A stretch of 64,000 bases of DNA. Source: Megaustenia siamemsis. Lineage: Eukaryota > Mollusca > Gastropoda > Stylommatophora > Ariophantidae. The stretch covers positions 152,424,114 through 152,488,113 of the forward strand of contig JAVIAB010000051.1 in NCBI GenBank assembly GCA_032433765.1, given 5' to 3'. The notes below the pieces were generated by a model that did not search any database, was not told the origin of the DNA, and saw nothing but the letters and a program-made list of their open reading frames with translations. Below are positions 56,226-64,000 of this stretch, in pieces (position 1 is the first letter of the stretch; every line of letters begins with the position of its first letter). A program made the position numbers and the translations under genes.

Positions 56226-56655
56226 ATTTATAGACGTGCGTAAACTTGACATATAGACGTGTATAAACATTATATGTAGACGTGTGTAAAATTGACATGT
56301 AGACGTGTGTAAACTTGACATGTAGACATGTGTAAATTTGACATATTGACGTGTGTAAACTTGACATGTAGACGTGTGTAAACGTGGCATATAGACGTGT
56401 GTAAACTTGACATATAGACGTATGCAAACTTAACATATAGACGTGTTAAAACTTGACATTAAGATGTGTGTAAACTTGACATATAGACGTGTGTAAACTT
56501 GACATATAGACGTATGCAAACTTAACATATAGACGTGTGCAAACTTGACATTAAGATGTGTGTAAACTTGACATATAGACGTGTGTAAACTTGACATGTA
56601 GACGTGTGTAAACTTGACATAAAGACGTGTGCAAACTTAACATATAGACGTGAGT
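56226..56655. repeat. 23-bp minisatellite, about 19 copies
   Basis: Unit TAGACGTGTGTAAACTTGAC plus ATA, with variants TGTAGACG and TTAAGATG. A block of about four units is duplicated inside it (near 56,410 and 56,500). Confidence 0.94.
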
Positions 56656-56712
56656 AGTATACAAGGGTCCATTTGCTTAGCATTTAGGCGCTAAATTAAC
56701 AAAGATATATAG

Positions 56713-56731
56713 TAGGCGCGCGGCGCGCCTA
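56713..56731. other. GC-rich short palindrome
   Basis: TAGGCGCGCGGCGCGCCTA is a perfect inverted repeat around a single central G. It lies about 425 bp beyond the polymerase stop codon, between the 23-bp array and the polymerase unit. It could mark an element boundary, but I see no matching end to prove it. Confidence 0.5.
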
Positions 56732-56938
56732 ATGTACCGTAGGCGCAGGGGGAGTTAACCGTGACATTTCGTGGCCAGATGTTGACCTCTAGTCTCGGTG
56801 ACCCCGGAAGTGACCTGCTTATGTCTGGTGTGGCCTGGCTTTGGAGCGCTTGGTGTACTTGATCGTTAGTGATAGGTTAGTAGATTATACAACAGCATTG
56901 AAAAACAATCAATATAAAACAAAAGACAAAAGATATAT

Positions 56939-56952
56939 TTTATTCTTTTATT
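56939..56952 (-). promoter_or_regulatory. Candidate polyadenylation signals for the left polymerase unit
   Basis: Two AATAAA hexamers on the minus strand (56939-56944 and 56947-56952), about 205 bp downstream of the polymerase stop codon at 57154-57156. The position suits the 3' end of the polymerase transcript, but the AT-rich context also makes chance occurrence possible. Confidence 0.5.
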
Positions 56953-57153
56953 ATCTCAATAGGTGTATAACATACAGTGGATATTATATAACATTACAAA
57001 CATATTCAGTACATTGAGTAAATATATAGTACAAGGATAACAATTATTTATAGCTATGTAGTTGGGTGTCTGCTTAGCTCTATGTCATAAATGAATCATA
57101 AGGGGTGAAACTGTTAGAGATTGCTGGGTAGTCTAAGCTGGTAGTGTAAAGAG

Positions 57154-58286
57154 TTAAATAGCTAGAGGCGTAGTCGAGACGTTATCATCAGCTACCTTTC
57201 TTTTTATATAGAAATAGGAAAGAGCATTTCTTGTTTGACTGTAGGAAAATATGGAATTATTTAAGACTTTGAAGCCTACATTTTTCCCACCCTTGGCCTT
57301 TTGCGTGGCGAGAACCTCTAAAAACATATCTTTATCTAATTTGTTGTGTTGCTTGCTTAACCCCTTACAACTGATTTTATCGTAATCCCCACTACAATGG
57401 TACGTCTTACTACATAAGCTAACAAGAGCTGTCCCTTCGTACTCTAGTTTAAAAGCCCGGGCGTTCGTTTGGTGTACGCTTTAACACCCTTACAGTTTAT
57501 ACAGTCTGTTTTGCTAGTATGTTCATCGCAAAACTCGGCAGGAAACCAGTCTTTATATACGCTATTAAACTCAGCCCGCAGACCTGACTTAACTATGTCC
57601 TCTAACTTAGGTGCACTTAAAGCCAAGTATAAACTATCAGTATCTGTTTCACATAACTGAAAGTTGGACCTATCTACAAACTTATCTAGGAAGTCATAAT
57701 AAAATTCCAACATCCGCAATTTTGCGTACTGGTAGACGAAGAAACCGATTTGTAGGGGTAAATCCCAAACAGTTTTCTTTTTCTCCAGCTCAATTTCAAA
57801 AAGATCCTCCCCTATTTCAGTCATCTTTTTAAACCGGGAACTATTAATCATTTTCGATATCTCACCCCCCTGAACGTACGAGACAGCGCTATGATTGGCC
57901 TTATTGGTTAGAGTCTTCCCGTAGGCCGAGTTTCCTAAGAGCTTCATCGTATCGCTTACTATAGATTGACTTTCGTCTAGATCACCAGCCCTCCTAGCGT
58001 CAGAAACCATTTCGCCAAACTTTTTAAAACAACTAGACGGTTGATATTCTATCACTTGATAAATTTTTGTTACCTCCAATCCGTGGTCTAAATACCATTT
58101 TAACAGTGGTGTTGCCAACAAAAATTTTTCCCCGATATAACTACCGATTACGGTGCGACGAGGGGTTGACAACAAGTTATGTTTGAGGGCATATTCACCC
58201 ATAAACGGGCCAATATCATCAAACGTGACGTCAATATTTTTGAAAATTGGAGTCATCTCACTGAAATGTTCCGGAGTGAGGGTGCC
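57154..58286 (-). pseudogene. Protein-primed family-B DNA polymerase, C-terminal part (left arm copy)
   Basis: Polymerase palm and thumb of a DNA_pol_B_2-type enzyme, which copies linear DNA from a protein primer in Polinton/adintovirus-like elements. From ATG 58254-58256 the frame reads TPIFKNIDVTFDDIGPF, then PRRTVIGSYIGEKFLLATPL. It carries motif B MKLLGNSAYGKTLTNKANHS (codons about 109-128) and motif C CETDTDSLYL (about codon 203), whose DTD holds two catalytic aspartates. A cysteine cluster CDEHTSKTDCINC follows. The frame breaks at an A/T run (57451-57454) and resumes one base off as KLEYEGTALVSLCSKTYHCS to a stop at 57154. Total is about 377 codons. The exonuclease domain and motif A, with the other catalytic aspartate, are missing, so the protein as seen cannot be a complete polymerase. 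A strong acceptor-like site (58287-58300) suggests the exon starts at 58286. Confidence 0.88.
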
Positions 58287-58310
58287 CTGGTAGGAGAGAA
58301 GTAATACAGT

Positions 58311-58566
58311 TGAATAACCTGTTATCGTTAACCCTTACTATACTTTAAGAGAAAACATTCAATCTTACAGTATAAAATATAGTCTCAATCATCTACAATG
58401 AATATAACCTGTTATCGTTAACCCTTACTATACTTTAAGAGAAAACATTCAAACTTACAGTATAAAATATAGTCTCAATCATCTACAATGAATATAACCT
58501 ATTATCGATAAGCGTTAACATACTTTAAGAGAAAACAAGCCAACTTACTGTGCAAAATATAGTCTC
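58311..58566 (-). repeat. 90-bp triplicate with donor-like sites, left arm
   Basis: Three 90-bp units upstream of the polymerase exon. Read on the minus strand, each contains GAGACTATATTTT and then a GTAAG donor-like word (GTAAGT at 58543-58548 in the promoter-proximal copy), TTTTCTCTTAAAGTAT and an ATCGTTAAC/ATCGATAA word. The mirror copies lie at 63055-63310. Confidence 0.85.
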
Positions 58567-58635
58567 CGCTAGAGTGAACAGTAACTTTCCTTGAATCAAC
58601 CAAACTTATAACACAAAGTCTCGCATGAGACTAGT

Positions 58636-58779
58636 TTAAATATAGCCTGGTAGCAGATTTTAACCAATCAGCGAGTGAGTACGTCAACATCGCTTGATAT
58701 CGGGATTAACCAATCAGAAAAGAGTATTAACATAGGAGGCGGGGCGAAGAAATGGCTGACAGGTGGATTAACCAATCAG
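58636..58779 (-). promoter_or_regulatory. Candidate RNA polymerase II promoter, left arm
   Basis: On the minus strand, three identical CTGATTGGTTAA boxes (58768-58779 as a TCTGATTGGTTAATC copy, 58706-58717 and 58660-58671) precede TATATTTAA (58636-58644). CTGATTGG is an inverted CCAAT box in the context preferred by NF-Y (CCAATCAG). Placing a start about 30 bp after the TATA puts the 5' end near 58,614, followed by a GTAAGT donor at 58543-58548 and an acceptor at 58287. The first ATG in that predicted spliced RNA is the one that opens the polymerase frame. Promoter activity is inferred, not shown. Confidence 0.6.
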
Positions 58780-58836
58780 AAAAGCGCGTTAGTCGAAGCG
58801 TAGGTAGTAGCTGTCGGGTCAGTGGTGGGGGAAAAA

Positions 58837-59025
58837 ATGCGGGGTGGTGGATTACTTGAACTCATTTTGACCCCTGAGCCAATTCCAGAAGAGTTCTATG
58901 ACCTCATTTTGACCGCTGAAGGCTTTAATACCAGTGTTTCCCACTTCAACGAACGACATACATCATTAAAGGTGATTACTTCAGCTCTTAGACTTTGGAG
59001 TTCCATATCTTTATCACTTGATTGA
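58837..59025 (+). CDS. Small divergent open frame, function unknown
   Basis: Starts at ATG 58837 (RGGGLLELILTPEPIPEEFY), continues DLILTAEGFNTSVSHFNERH and ends RLWSSISLSLD. It has 62 codons and runs away from the CCAAT/TATA region in the opposite direction to the polymerase. It is the only unique non-repeat open frame in the arm besides the polymerase. An internal duplication is visible (LELILTPE... and YDLILTAE...). A consensus-like donor TTTCAGGTAAGA follows at about 59052-59063, beyond the stop. The mirror copy (about 62,784 down to 62,596 on the minus strand) has lost one T in TCATTTTGACC and is out of frame. I recognise no family, and it may be non-coding. Confidence 0.3.
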   Translation: MRGGGLLELILTPEPIPEEFYDLILTAEGFNTSVSHFNERHTSLKVITSALRLWSSISLSLD

Positions 59026-59059
59026 ATGACAGACAACAGTAAAGATGATCATTTCAGGT

Positions 59060-59410
59060 AAGAAAACTTAGTTCCAAACCCTAAAATTTTGGTTCATACT
59101 CACAAAGTTGAACACAAACTCTACAAATTTAGGCCCAAAGTTGTAATTGTTAGACACGAAAGTCGTAAATGTTATATGCAAAGTCCAAAAGTTTGTCAAA
59201 AAGACAACCTAAACTCAAAATAGTTAGACACAAAGCCCAACAATTTATAGGCAAAGTCCAAAAAGTTACTCCAAAAGACAACTAATATAATACTTAATCC
59301 CAAAATTTCGCCTCATAACCAAAAAGTTGAACTCAAAAGCCTAAAAAAAATTAGTCCCAAAGTGATACTAGTTCGACACAAAAGTCGTAAATGTTTTATG
59401 CAAAGTCCAA
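59060..59410. repeat. 222-bp unit, left arm (about 1.5 copies)
   Basis: Reverse complement of the units at 61393-62545. The left arm passes from one partial unit to another whose variant (AAAGCCTAAAAAAAATTAGT) matches the right-arm unit at about 62,060 and not the one directly opposite. It then joins the 136-bp unit at an AAAA word near 59,410. Confidence 0.85.
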
Positions 59411-59639
59411 AATAGTCAATTTAACATCTAGACATACCCCAAACTTTATATTAAGCATCCCTGTATCAAGAATTTACATAAAAACAACTTTTGAAATTAC
59501 TACCCCAGTACCCATTTTTGGCGGTTACGCCCATGAAATCGGTAAAAAATTGAAATTTAACCTATTGGTATACCTCAAACATAATATTTGACACGCCCAT
59601 GTATCAAATTTACCTGAAAAATCAACCAAAAATTAGTAG

Positions 59640-59803
59640 TATATAGCCAGTGATTGACCGGGTAGACTCTCATATAAGGAAAAACGGCACCAAAAAATGT
59701 GCCTCGATCTGCAGGTAGACTATTTATATAAGAAAAAACAACCCGGCTGCATCAATTTGGCTGCAGATCGAGGTACTTTCACCCGTCCAATCACTGGCTA
59801 TAT
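59640..59803. other. Centre of the palindrome
   Basis: About 130 bp between the innermost arms. It holds a second pair of inverted words, CCTCGATCTGCAG (59702-59714) and CTGCAGATCGAGG (59761-59773), slightly off the main axis, and a direct repeat GGTAGACT...ATATAAG (about 59,660 and 59,714). The centre is therefore imperfect and does not look like a simple hairpin turn-round. Confidence 0.75.
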
Positions 59804-59877
59804 ACTACTAATTTTTGGTTGATTTTTCAGGTAAATTTGATACATGGGCGTGTCAAATATTATGTTTGAGGTATACC

Positions 59878-61062
59878 AATAGGTTAAATTTCAATTTTTT
59901 ACCGATTTCATGGGCGTAACCGCCAAAAATGGGTACTGGGGTAGTAATTTCAAAAGTTGTTTTTATGTAAATTCTTGATACAGGGATGCTTAATATAAAG
60001 TTTGGGGTATGTCTAGATGTTAAATTGACTATTTTTAACAGTTTCATGGGCGTAACCGCCAAAAATGGTTACAGGGGTAGTAATTTCAAACGTTGTTTTT
60101 ATGTAAATTCTTGATACAGGGATGCTTAATATAAAGTTTGGGGTATGTCTAGATGTTAAATTGACTATTTTTAACAGTTTCATGGGCGTAACCGCCAAAA
60201 ATGGTTACAGGGGTAGTAATTTCAAAAGTTGTTTTTATGTAAATTCTTGATACGGGGATGTTTAATATAAAGTTTGGGGTATGTCTAGATGTTAAATTGA
60301 CTATTTTTAACAGTTTCATGGGCGTAACCGCCAAAAATGGGTACAGGAGTAGTAATTTCAAAAGTTGTTTTTATGTAAATTCTTGATACGGGGATGCTTA
60401 ATATAAAGTTTGGGGTATGTCTAGATGTTAAATTTACTATTTTTAACAGTTTCATGGGCGTAACCGCCAAAATGGGTACAGGGGTAGTAATTTCAAAAGT
60501 TGTTTTTATGTAAATTTTTGTTATGGGGATGCTTAATATAAAGTTTGGAGTATGTCTAGATGTTAAATTTACTATTTTTAACAGTTTCATGGGCGTAACC
60601 GCCAAAAATGGGTACAGGGGTAGTAATTTCAAACGTTGTTTTTATGTAAATTCTTGATACGGAGATGCTTAATATAAAGTTTGGGGTATGTCTATATGTT
60701 AAATTTACTATTTTTAACAGTTTCATGGGCGTAGCCGCCAAAAATAGGCAAGGGGGTAACAATCATAAAAGTGACTTTTAAGCGAATTTTTGCTATGGGG
60801 GTGTCTAAAATAACATCTGGGGTAAGTTTAGAGTGTACATTTACTATTTGTAACAGTTTCATGGGCGTCCCCTCATAAAGGGTCAAGGGGCGTAACAACC
60901 ATAAAAGTGACTTTTAAGTAAATTTTTGTTATGGGAATGTCTAATGTAAAGTTTGGAGTAACCCTAGAGTGTAAATTTACTATTTCTAACAGTTTCATGG
61001 GCGTACCCCTCATAAAGGGTCAAGGGGCGTAACAATCATAAATGTGGTATTTTAAGTAAAAT
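59878..61062. repeat. 136-bp tandem units, about 9 copies, right arm
   Basis: Each unit starts GTTTCATGGGCGTAACCGCC (60041, 60177, 60313, then about 60448, 60584, 60719), followed by a variable GGGTACAGGGGTAGTAAT part and GGGATGCTTAATATAAAGTT. The units nearest the centre are almost identical. The outer ones (after about 60,720) diverge to GGGCGTACCCCTCATAAAGG. One reversed copy lies in the left arm (about 59,415-59,580). Minus-strand frames of about 60-115 codons follow from the period. Confidence 0.94.
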
Positions 61063-61392
61063 CTTGTTTTTCTTAGTGGGGTTATGGTAGGAGTGTAACC
61101 TACGTGTTTGGTAATACTTTCGTTTAGTAGAGTTATAGCAGGGGACATAACTTTCATGCTTTGCAGTACTTTTCTTAGCAGAGTTGTGACAGGGGCGTGA
61201 ACTTTAAGTTCATTCTTTCAATGTGGTGTTTTAGTGTGTTTGGCTTTTACTAGAGTTCTATGAATCTTTTCAATAATAATTTAGACACAGTCGCAACTAT
61301 CATCAAGTGCAACATTTTTAGTAAATTGTAATTATTTATTAGGGTTTTCTCAGCTGTATTAAAGACTTTGGTTGATAAGTGGACACTTTTTA
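61063..61392. repeat. Degenerate 60-bp repeat and spacer
   Basis: 61,070-61,225 holds about 2.5 degenerate copies of a block containing AGAGTTATAGCAGGGGACAT and TGCAGTACTTTTCTTAGCAG. The rest is AT-rich spacer with no gene. It has no counterpart in the left arm. Confidence 0.6.
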
Positions 61393-62545
61393 GGGTTTTG
61401 AGTTCAACTTTTTGGTTATGAAACGAAATTTTGGGGTTAAGTGCTAGATTAGTTGTTTTTTGGAGTAACTTTTGGACTTTGCATATAAATTGTTGGGCTT
61501 TGTGTCTAACTATTTTGAGTTAAGGTTGTCTTTTTGACAAACTTTTGGACTTTGAATATAACTATTTGGTCTTTCGTGCCTAACTATTTTGATTTTGGGT
61601 TTAAATTTTGTAGGGTTTTGAGTTCAACTTTTTGGTTACGCAACGAAATTTTTGTGTAATGGTGTTACATTAGTTGTCTTTTGGAGTAACCTTTTGGACT
61701 TTGCATATACTTTTTTGACCTTTCGTGTCTAACTATTTTGAGTTTAGGTTGTCTTTTTTGACAAACTTTTGGACTTTGCATAAAACATTTACGACTTTTG
61801 TGTCGAACTAGTATCACTTTGGGACTAAATTTTTTTAGGCTTTTGAGTTCAACTTTTTTGGTTATGAGATGAGATTTTGGGATTAAGAGTTACATTAGTT
61901 GTCTTTTGGCGTAACTTTTTGGACTTTACATATAAATTTTTGAGCTTTGCATCTAACTATTCTGAGTTTGGGTTGTCTTTTTGACAAACTTTTGGACTTT
62001 GCATAAAACATTTACGACTTTTGTGTCGAACTAGTATCACTTTGGGACTAATTTTTTTTAGGCTTTTGAGTTCAACTTTTTGGTTATGAGATGAAATTTT
62101 GGGATTAAGAGTTACATTAGTTATCTTTTGGAGTAACTTTTTGGACTTTACCTATAAATTGTTGGGTTTTGTGTCTAACTATTTTGAGTTTAGGTTGTCT
62201 TTTTGACAAACTTTTGGCTTTGAACATAACATTTACGCCTTTTGTGGTGAACTAGTACCACTTTGGGACTAAGTTTTTTAGGGTTTTGAGTTCAACTTTT
62301 TGGTTATGAGACGAAATTTTGGGATTAAGTATTATATTATTTGTCTTTTGGAGTAACTTTTTGGACTTTGCCTATAAATTGTTGGGCTTTGTGCCTAACT
62401 ATTTTGAGTTTAGGTTGTCTTTTTGACAAACTTTTGGACTTTGCATATAACATTTACGACTTTCGTGTCTAACAATTACAACTTTGAGCCTAAATTTGTA
62501 GAGTTTGTGTTCAACTTTGTGAGTATGAACCAAAATTTTAGGGTT
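61393..62545. repeat. 222-bp tandem units, about 5 copies, right arm
   Basis: Unit starts GGGTTTTGAGTTCAACTTTT (61393, 61615, about 61838, about 62060, 62281), with AACTTTTGGACTTTGCATAT and GGTTGTCTTTTTGACAAACT inside. A final, more divergent copy starts near 62,499. No plausible reading frame. Confidence 0.93.
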
Positions 62546-62841
62546 TGGAACTAAGTTTTCTTACCTGAAATGATCATCTTTACTGTTGTCTGTCATTCAA
62601 TCAAGTGATAAAGATATGGAACTCCAAAGTCTAAGAGCTGAAGTAATCACCTTTAATGATGTATGTCGTTCGTTGAAGTGGGAAACACTGGTATTAAAGC
62701 CTTCAGCGGTCAAATGAGGTCATAGAACTCTTCTGGAATTGGCTCAGGGGTCAAAATGAGTTCAAGTAATCCACCACCCCGCATATTTTCCCCCACCACT
62801 GACCCGACAGCTACTACCTACGCTTCGGCTAACGCGCTTTT

Positions 62842-62985
62842 CTGATTGGTTAATCCACCTGTCAGCCATTTCTTCGCCCCGCCTCCTATGTTAATACTCT
62901 TTTCTGATTGGTTAATCCCGATATCAAGCGATGTTGACGTACTCACTCGCTGATTGGTTAAAATCTGCTACCAGGCTATATTTAA
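62842..62985 (+). promoter_or_regulatory. Candidate RNA polymerase II promoter, right arm
   Basis: Mirror of the left promoter: CTGATTGGTTAA at 62842-62853, 62904-62915 and 62950-62961, then TATATTTAA at 62977-62985. All boxes are identical in both arms. Predicted start is near 63,007. Confidence 0.6.
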
Positions 62986-63054
62986 ACTAGTCTCATGCGA
63001 GACTTTGTGTTATAAGTTTGGTTGATTCAAGGAAAGTTACTGTTCACTCTAGCG

Positions 63055-63310
63055 GAGACTATATTTTGCACAGTAAGTTGGCTTGTTTTCTCTTAAAGTA
63101 TGTTAACGCTTATCGATAATAGGTTATATTCATTGTAGATGATTGAGACTATATTTTATACTGTAAGTTTGAATGTTTTCTCTTAAAGTATAGTAAGGGT
63201 TAACGATAACAGGTTATATTCATTGTAGATGATTGAGACTATATTTTATACTGTAAGATTGAATGTTTTCTCTTAAAGTATAGTAAGGGTTAACGATAAC
63301 AGGTTATTCA
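63055..63310 (+). repeat. 90-bp triplicate with donor-like sites, right arm
   Basis: GAGACTATATTTT begins units at 63055, 63145 and 63235. The donor-like words are GTAAGT at 63073-63078, GTAAGT at 63163-63168 and GTAAGA at 63253-63258. The last unit ends about 25 bp before the acceptor-like TTCTCTCCTACCAG (63321-63334). Confidence 0.88.
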
Positions 63311-63334
63311 ACTGTATTACTTCTCTCCTACCAG

Positions 63335-64000
63335 GGCACCCTCACTCCGGAACATTTCAGTGAGATGACTCCAATTTTCAAAAATATTGACGTCACGTTT
63401 GATGATATTGGCCCGTTTATGGGTGAATATGCCCTCAAACATAACTTGTTGTCAACCCCTCGTCGCACCGTAATCGGTAGTTATATCGGGGAAAAATTTT
63501 TGTTGGCAACACCACTGTTAAAATGGTATTTAGACCACGGATTGGAGGTAACAAAAATTTATCAAGTGATAGAATATCAACCGTCTAGTTGTTTTAAAAA
63601 GTTTGGCGAAATGGTTTCTGACGCTAGGAGGGCTGGTGATCTAGACGAAAGTCAATCTATAGTAAGCGATACGATGAAGCTCTTAGGAAACTCGGCCTAC
63701 GGGAAGACTCTAACCAATAAGGCCAATCATAGCGCTGTCTCGTACGTTCAGGGGGTGAGATATCGAAAATGATTAATAGTTCCCGGTTTAAAAAGATGAC
63801 TGAAATAGGGGAGGATCTTTTTGAAATTGAGCTGGAGAAAAAGAAAACTGTTTGGGATTTACCCCTACAAATCGGTTTCTTCGTCTACCAGTACGCAAAA
63901 TTGCGGATGTTGGAATTTTTATTATGACTTCCTAGATAAGTTTGTAGATAGGTCCAACTTTCAGTTATGTGAAACAGATACTGATAGTTTATACTTGGCT
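63335..64000 (+). pseudogene. Protein-primed family-B DNA polymerase, C-terminal part (right arm copy), runs off the window
   Basis: Same gene as the left-arm copy, on the opposite strand. The frame is open from 63287 and reads GTLTPEHFSE just after the acceptor-like CAG at 63332-63334, then the ATG at 63365. Motif B (KLLGNSAYGKTL) is present near 63,675-63,720. A G-run of five (six in the left copy) at about 63,751 shifts the frame. A T-run of five (four in the left copy) at about 63,914 shifts it back, so motif C (DTDSLYLA) at the window edge is again in the original frame. Both breaks are one-base differences in homopolymers, typical of long-read error but also possible decay. The rest of the gene lies outside the window. 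Confidence 0.88.

Larger units (their letters stand above)
57621..64000. repeat. Large inverted repeat (palindrome), arms unequal
   Basis: The sequence right of about 59,800 repeats the left side in reverse complement to the window end. Paired positions add up to 121,621 in the outer arms (for example the polymerase ATG at 58256 and 63365) and to 119,444 near the middle (ATATAGCCAGTGATTG at 59641 pairing with the block ending at 59803). The right arm therefore has about 2,177 extra bases between these points. The extra length is all tandem repeat. Substitutions between arms include T/C in GTTAGTCGAAG, A/T in GGGGGAAAAAATG and C/T in TTTCGCCTCAT. Confidence 0.93.

Noticed and set aside
59853..60898. 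Series of 60-115 codon frames on the minus strand reading VNLTSRHTPNFIL
   Set aside because: They are produced by the 136-bp unit. The period is not a multiple of three, so each frame dies within about one unit, and the units carry no further coding sign.
57621..64000. Pure fold-back sequencing chimera
   Set aside because: Not accepted as the sole explanation because the arms differ by several substitutions and by about 2.2 kb of repeat. An assembly join of two haplotypes or copies is still possible, and I keep it as the main alternative.

Overview
This is a eukaryotic, gene-poor, repeat-dominated window, most likely from an invertebrate animal. A mollusc is my best guess from the style of the LINEs and the tRNA-derived SINE, but the sequence alone does not prove it. 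I recognise no bacterial gene organisation, no rRNA, no functional tRNA, no CRISPR array and no host single-copy gene. Recognisable coding sequence belongs to mobile elements: decayed C-terminal pieces of several non-LTR retrotransposon (LINE) families, one mariner DNA transposon, and two head-to-head copies of the C-terminal part of a protein-primed family-B DNA polymerase of the kind carried by Polinton/adintovirus-like elements. By my estimate from positions, well over half of the window is tandem repeat, in more than twenty families that are mostly unrelated to each other.

Layout. 1-17,870: a mosaic of minisatellites (unit lengths 33, 8-9, 51, 48, 34, about 39, 34, 27 and 17 bp) alternating with LINE fragments and two copies of a tRNA-derived SINE. 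17,874-27,331: one 9.5-kb satellite with a 56-bp unit, about 169 copies, showing a nine-unit higher-order period of 504 bp. 27,480-31,712: LINE remains, one split by a SINE with a visible target-site duplication and ending in a 61-bp minisatellite that seems to derive from the LINE's own 3' coding end. 31,815-38,460: a 6.6-kb array, first of 27-bp units and then of mixed 15- and 22-bp units sharing the same core. 39,241-40,578: a near-complete mariner element with terminal inverted repeats and TA duplications but a frameshifted transposase. 41,700-43,205: a 42-bp array containing a 16-unit duplication. 43,998-44,237: a SINE on the plus strand. 44,331-50,560: a 6.2-kb purine-biased GAA/CAA/GCA array with an internal 1.72-kb duplication. 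51,163-56,655: further minisatellites and LINE fragments.

57,154 to the window end is the most interesting part. It is a large inverted repeat (palindrome) around position 59,720. Each arm carries, from the outside in, the C-terminal part of a family-B DNA polymerase pointing away from the centre, a 90-bp triplicate containing GTAAG donor-like sites, a TATA element preceded by three CTGATTGGTTAA (inverted CCAAT) boxes, a small divergent open frame, and tandem units of 222 bp and 136 bp. The left arm has a stop codon and AATAAA signals downstream of the polymerase. The arms differ by a few substitutions, several homopolymer indels and about 2.2 kb of tandem repeat. They are therefore not a simple mirror image of one molecule, although assembly artefact remains a live alternative.

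No functional pathway links the features. The common theme is amplification: SINEs riding on LINE machinery, LINE 3' ends next to microsatellites and minisatellites, and an inverted pair of polymerase fragments separated by expanding repeats.
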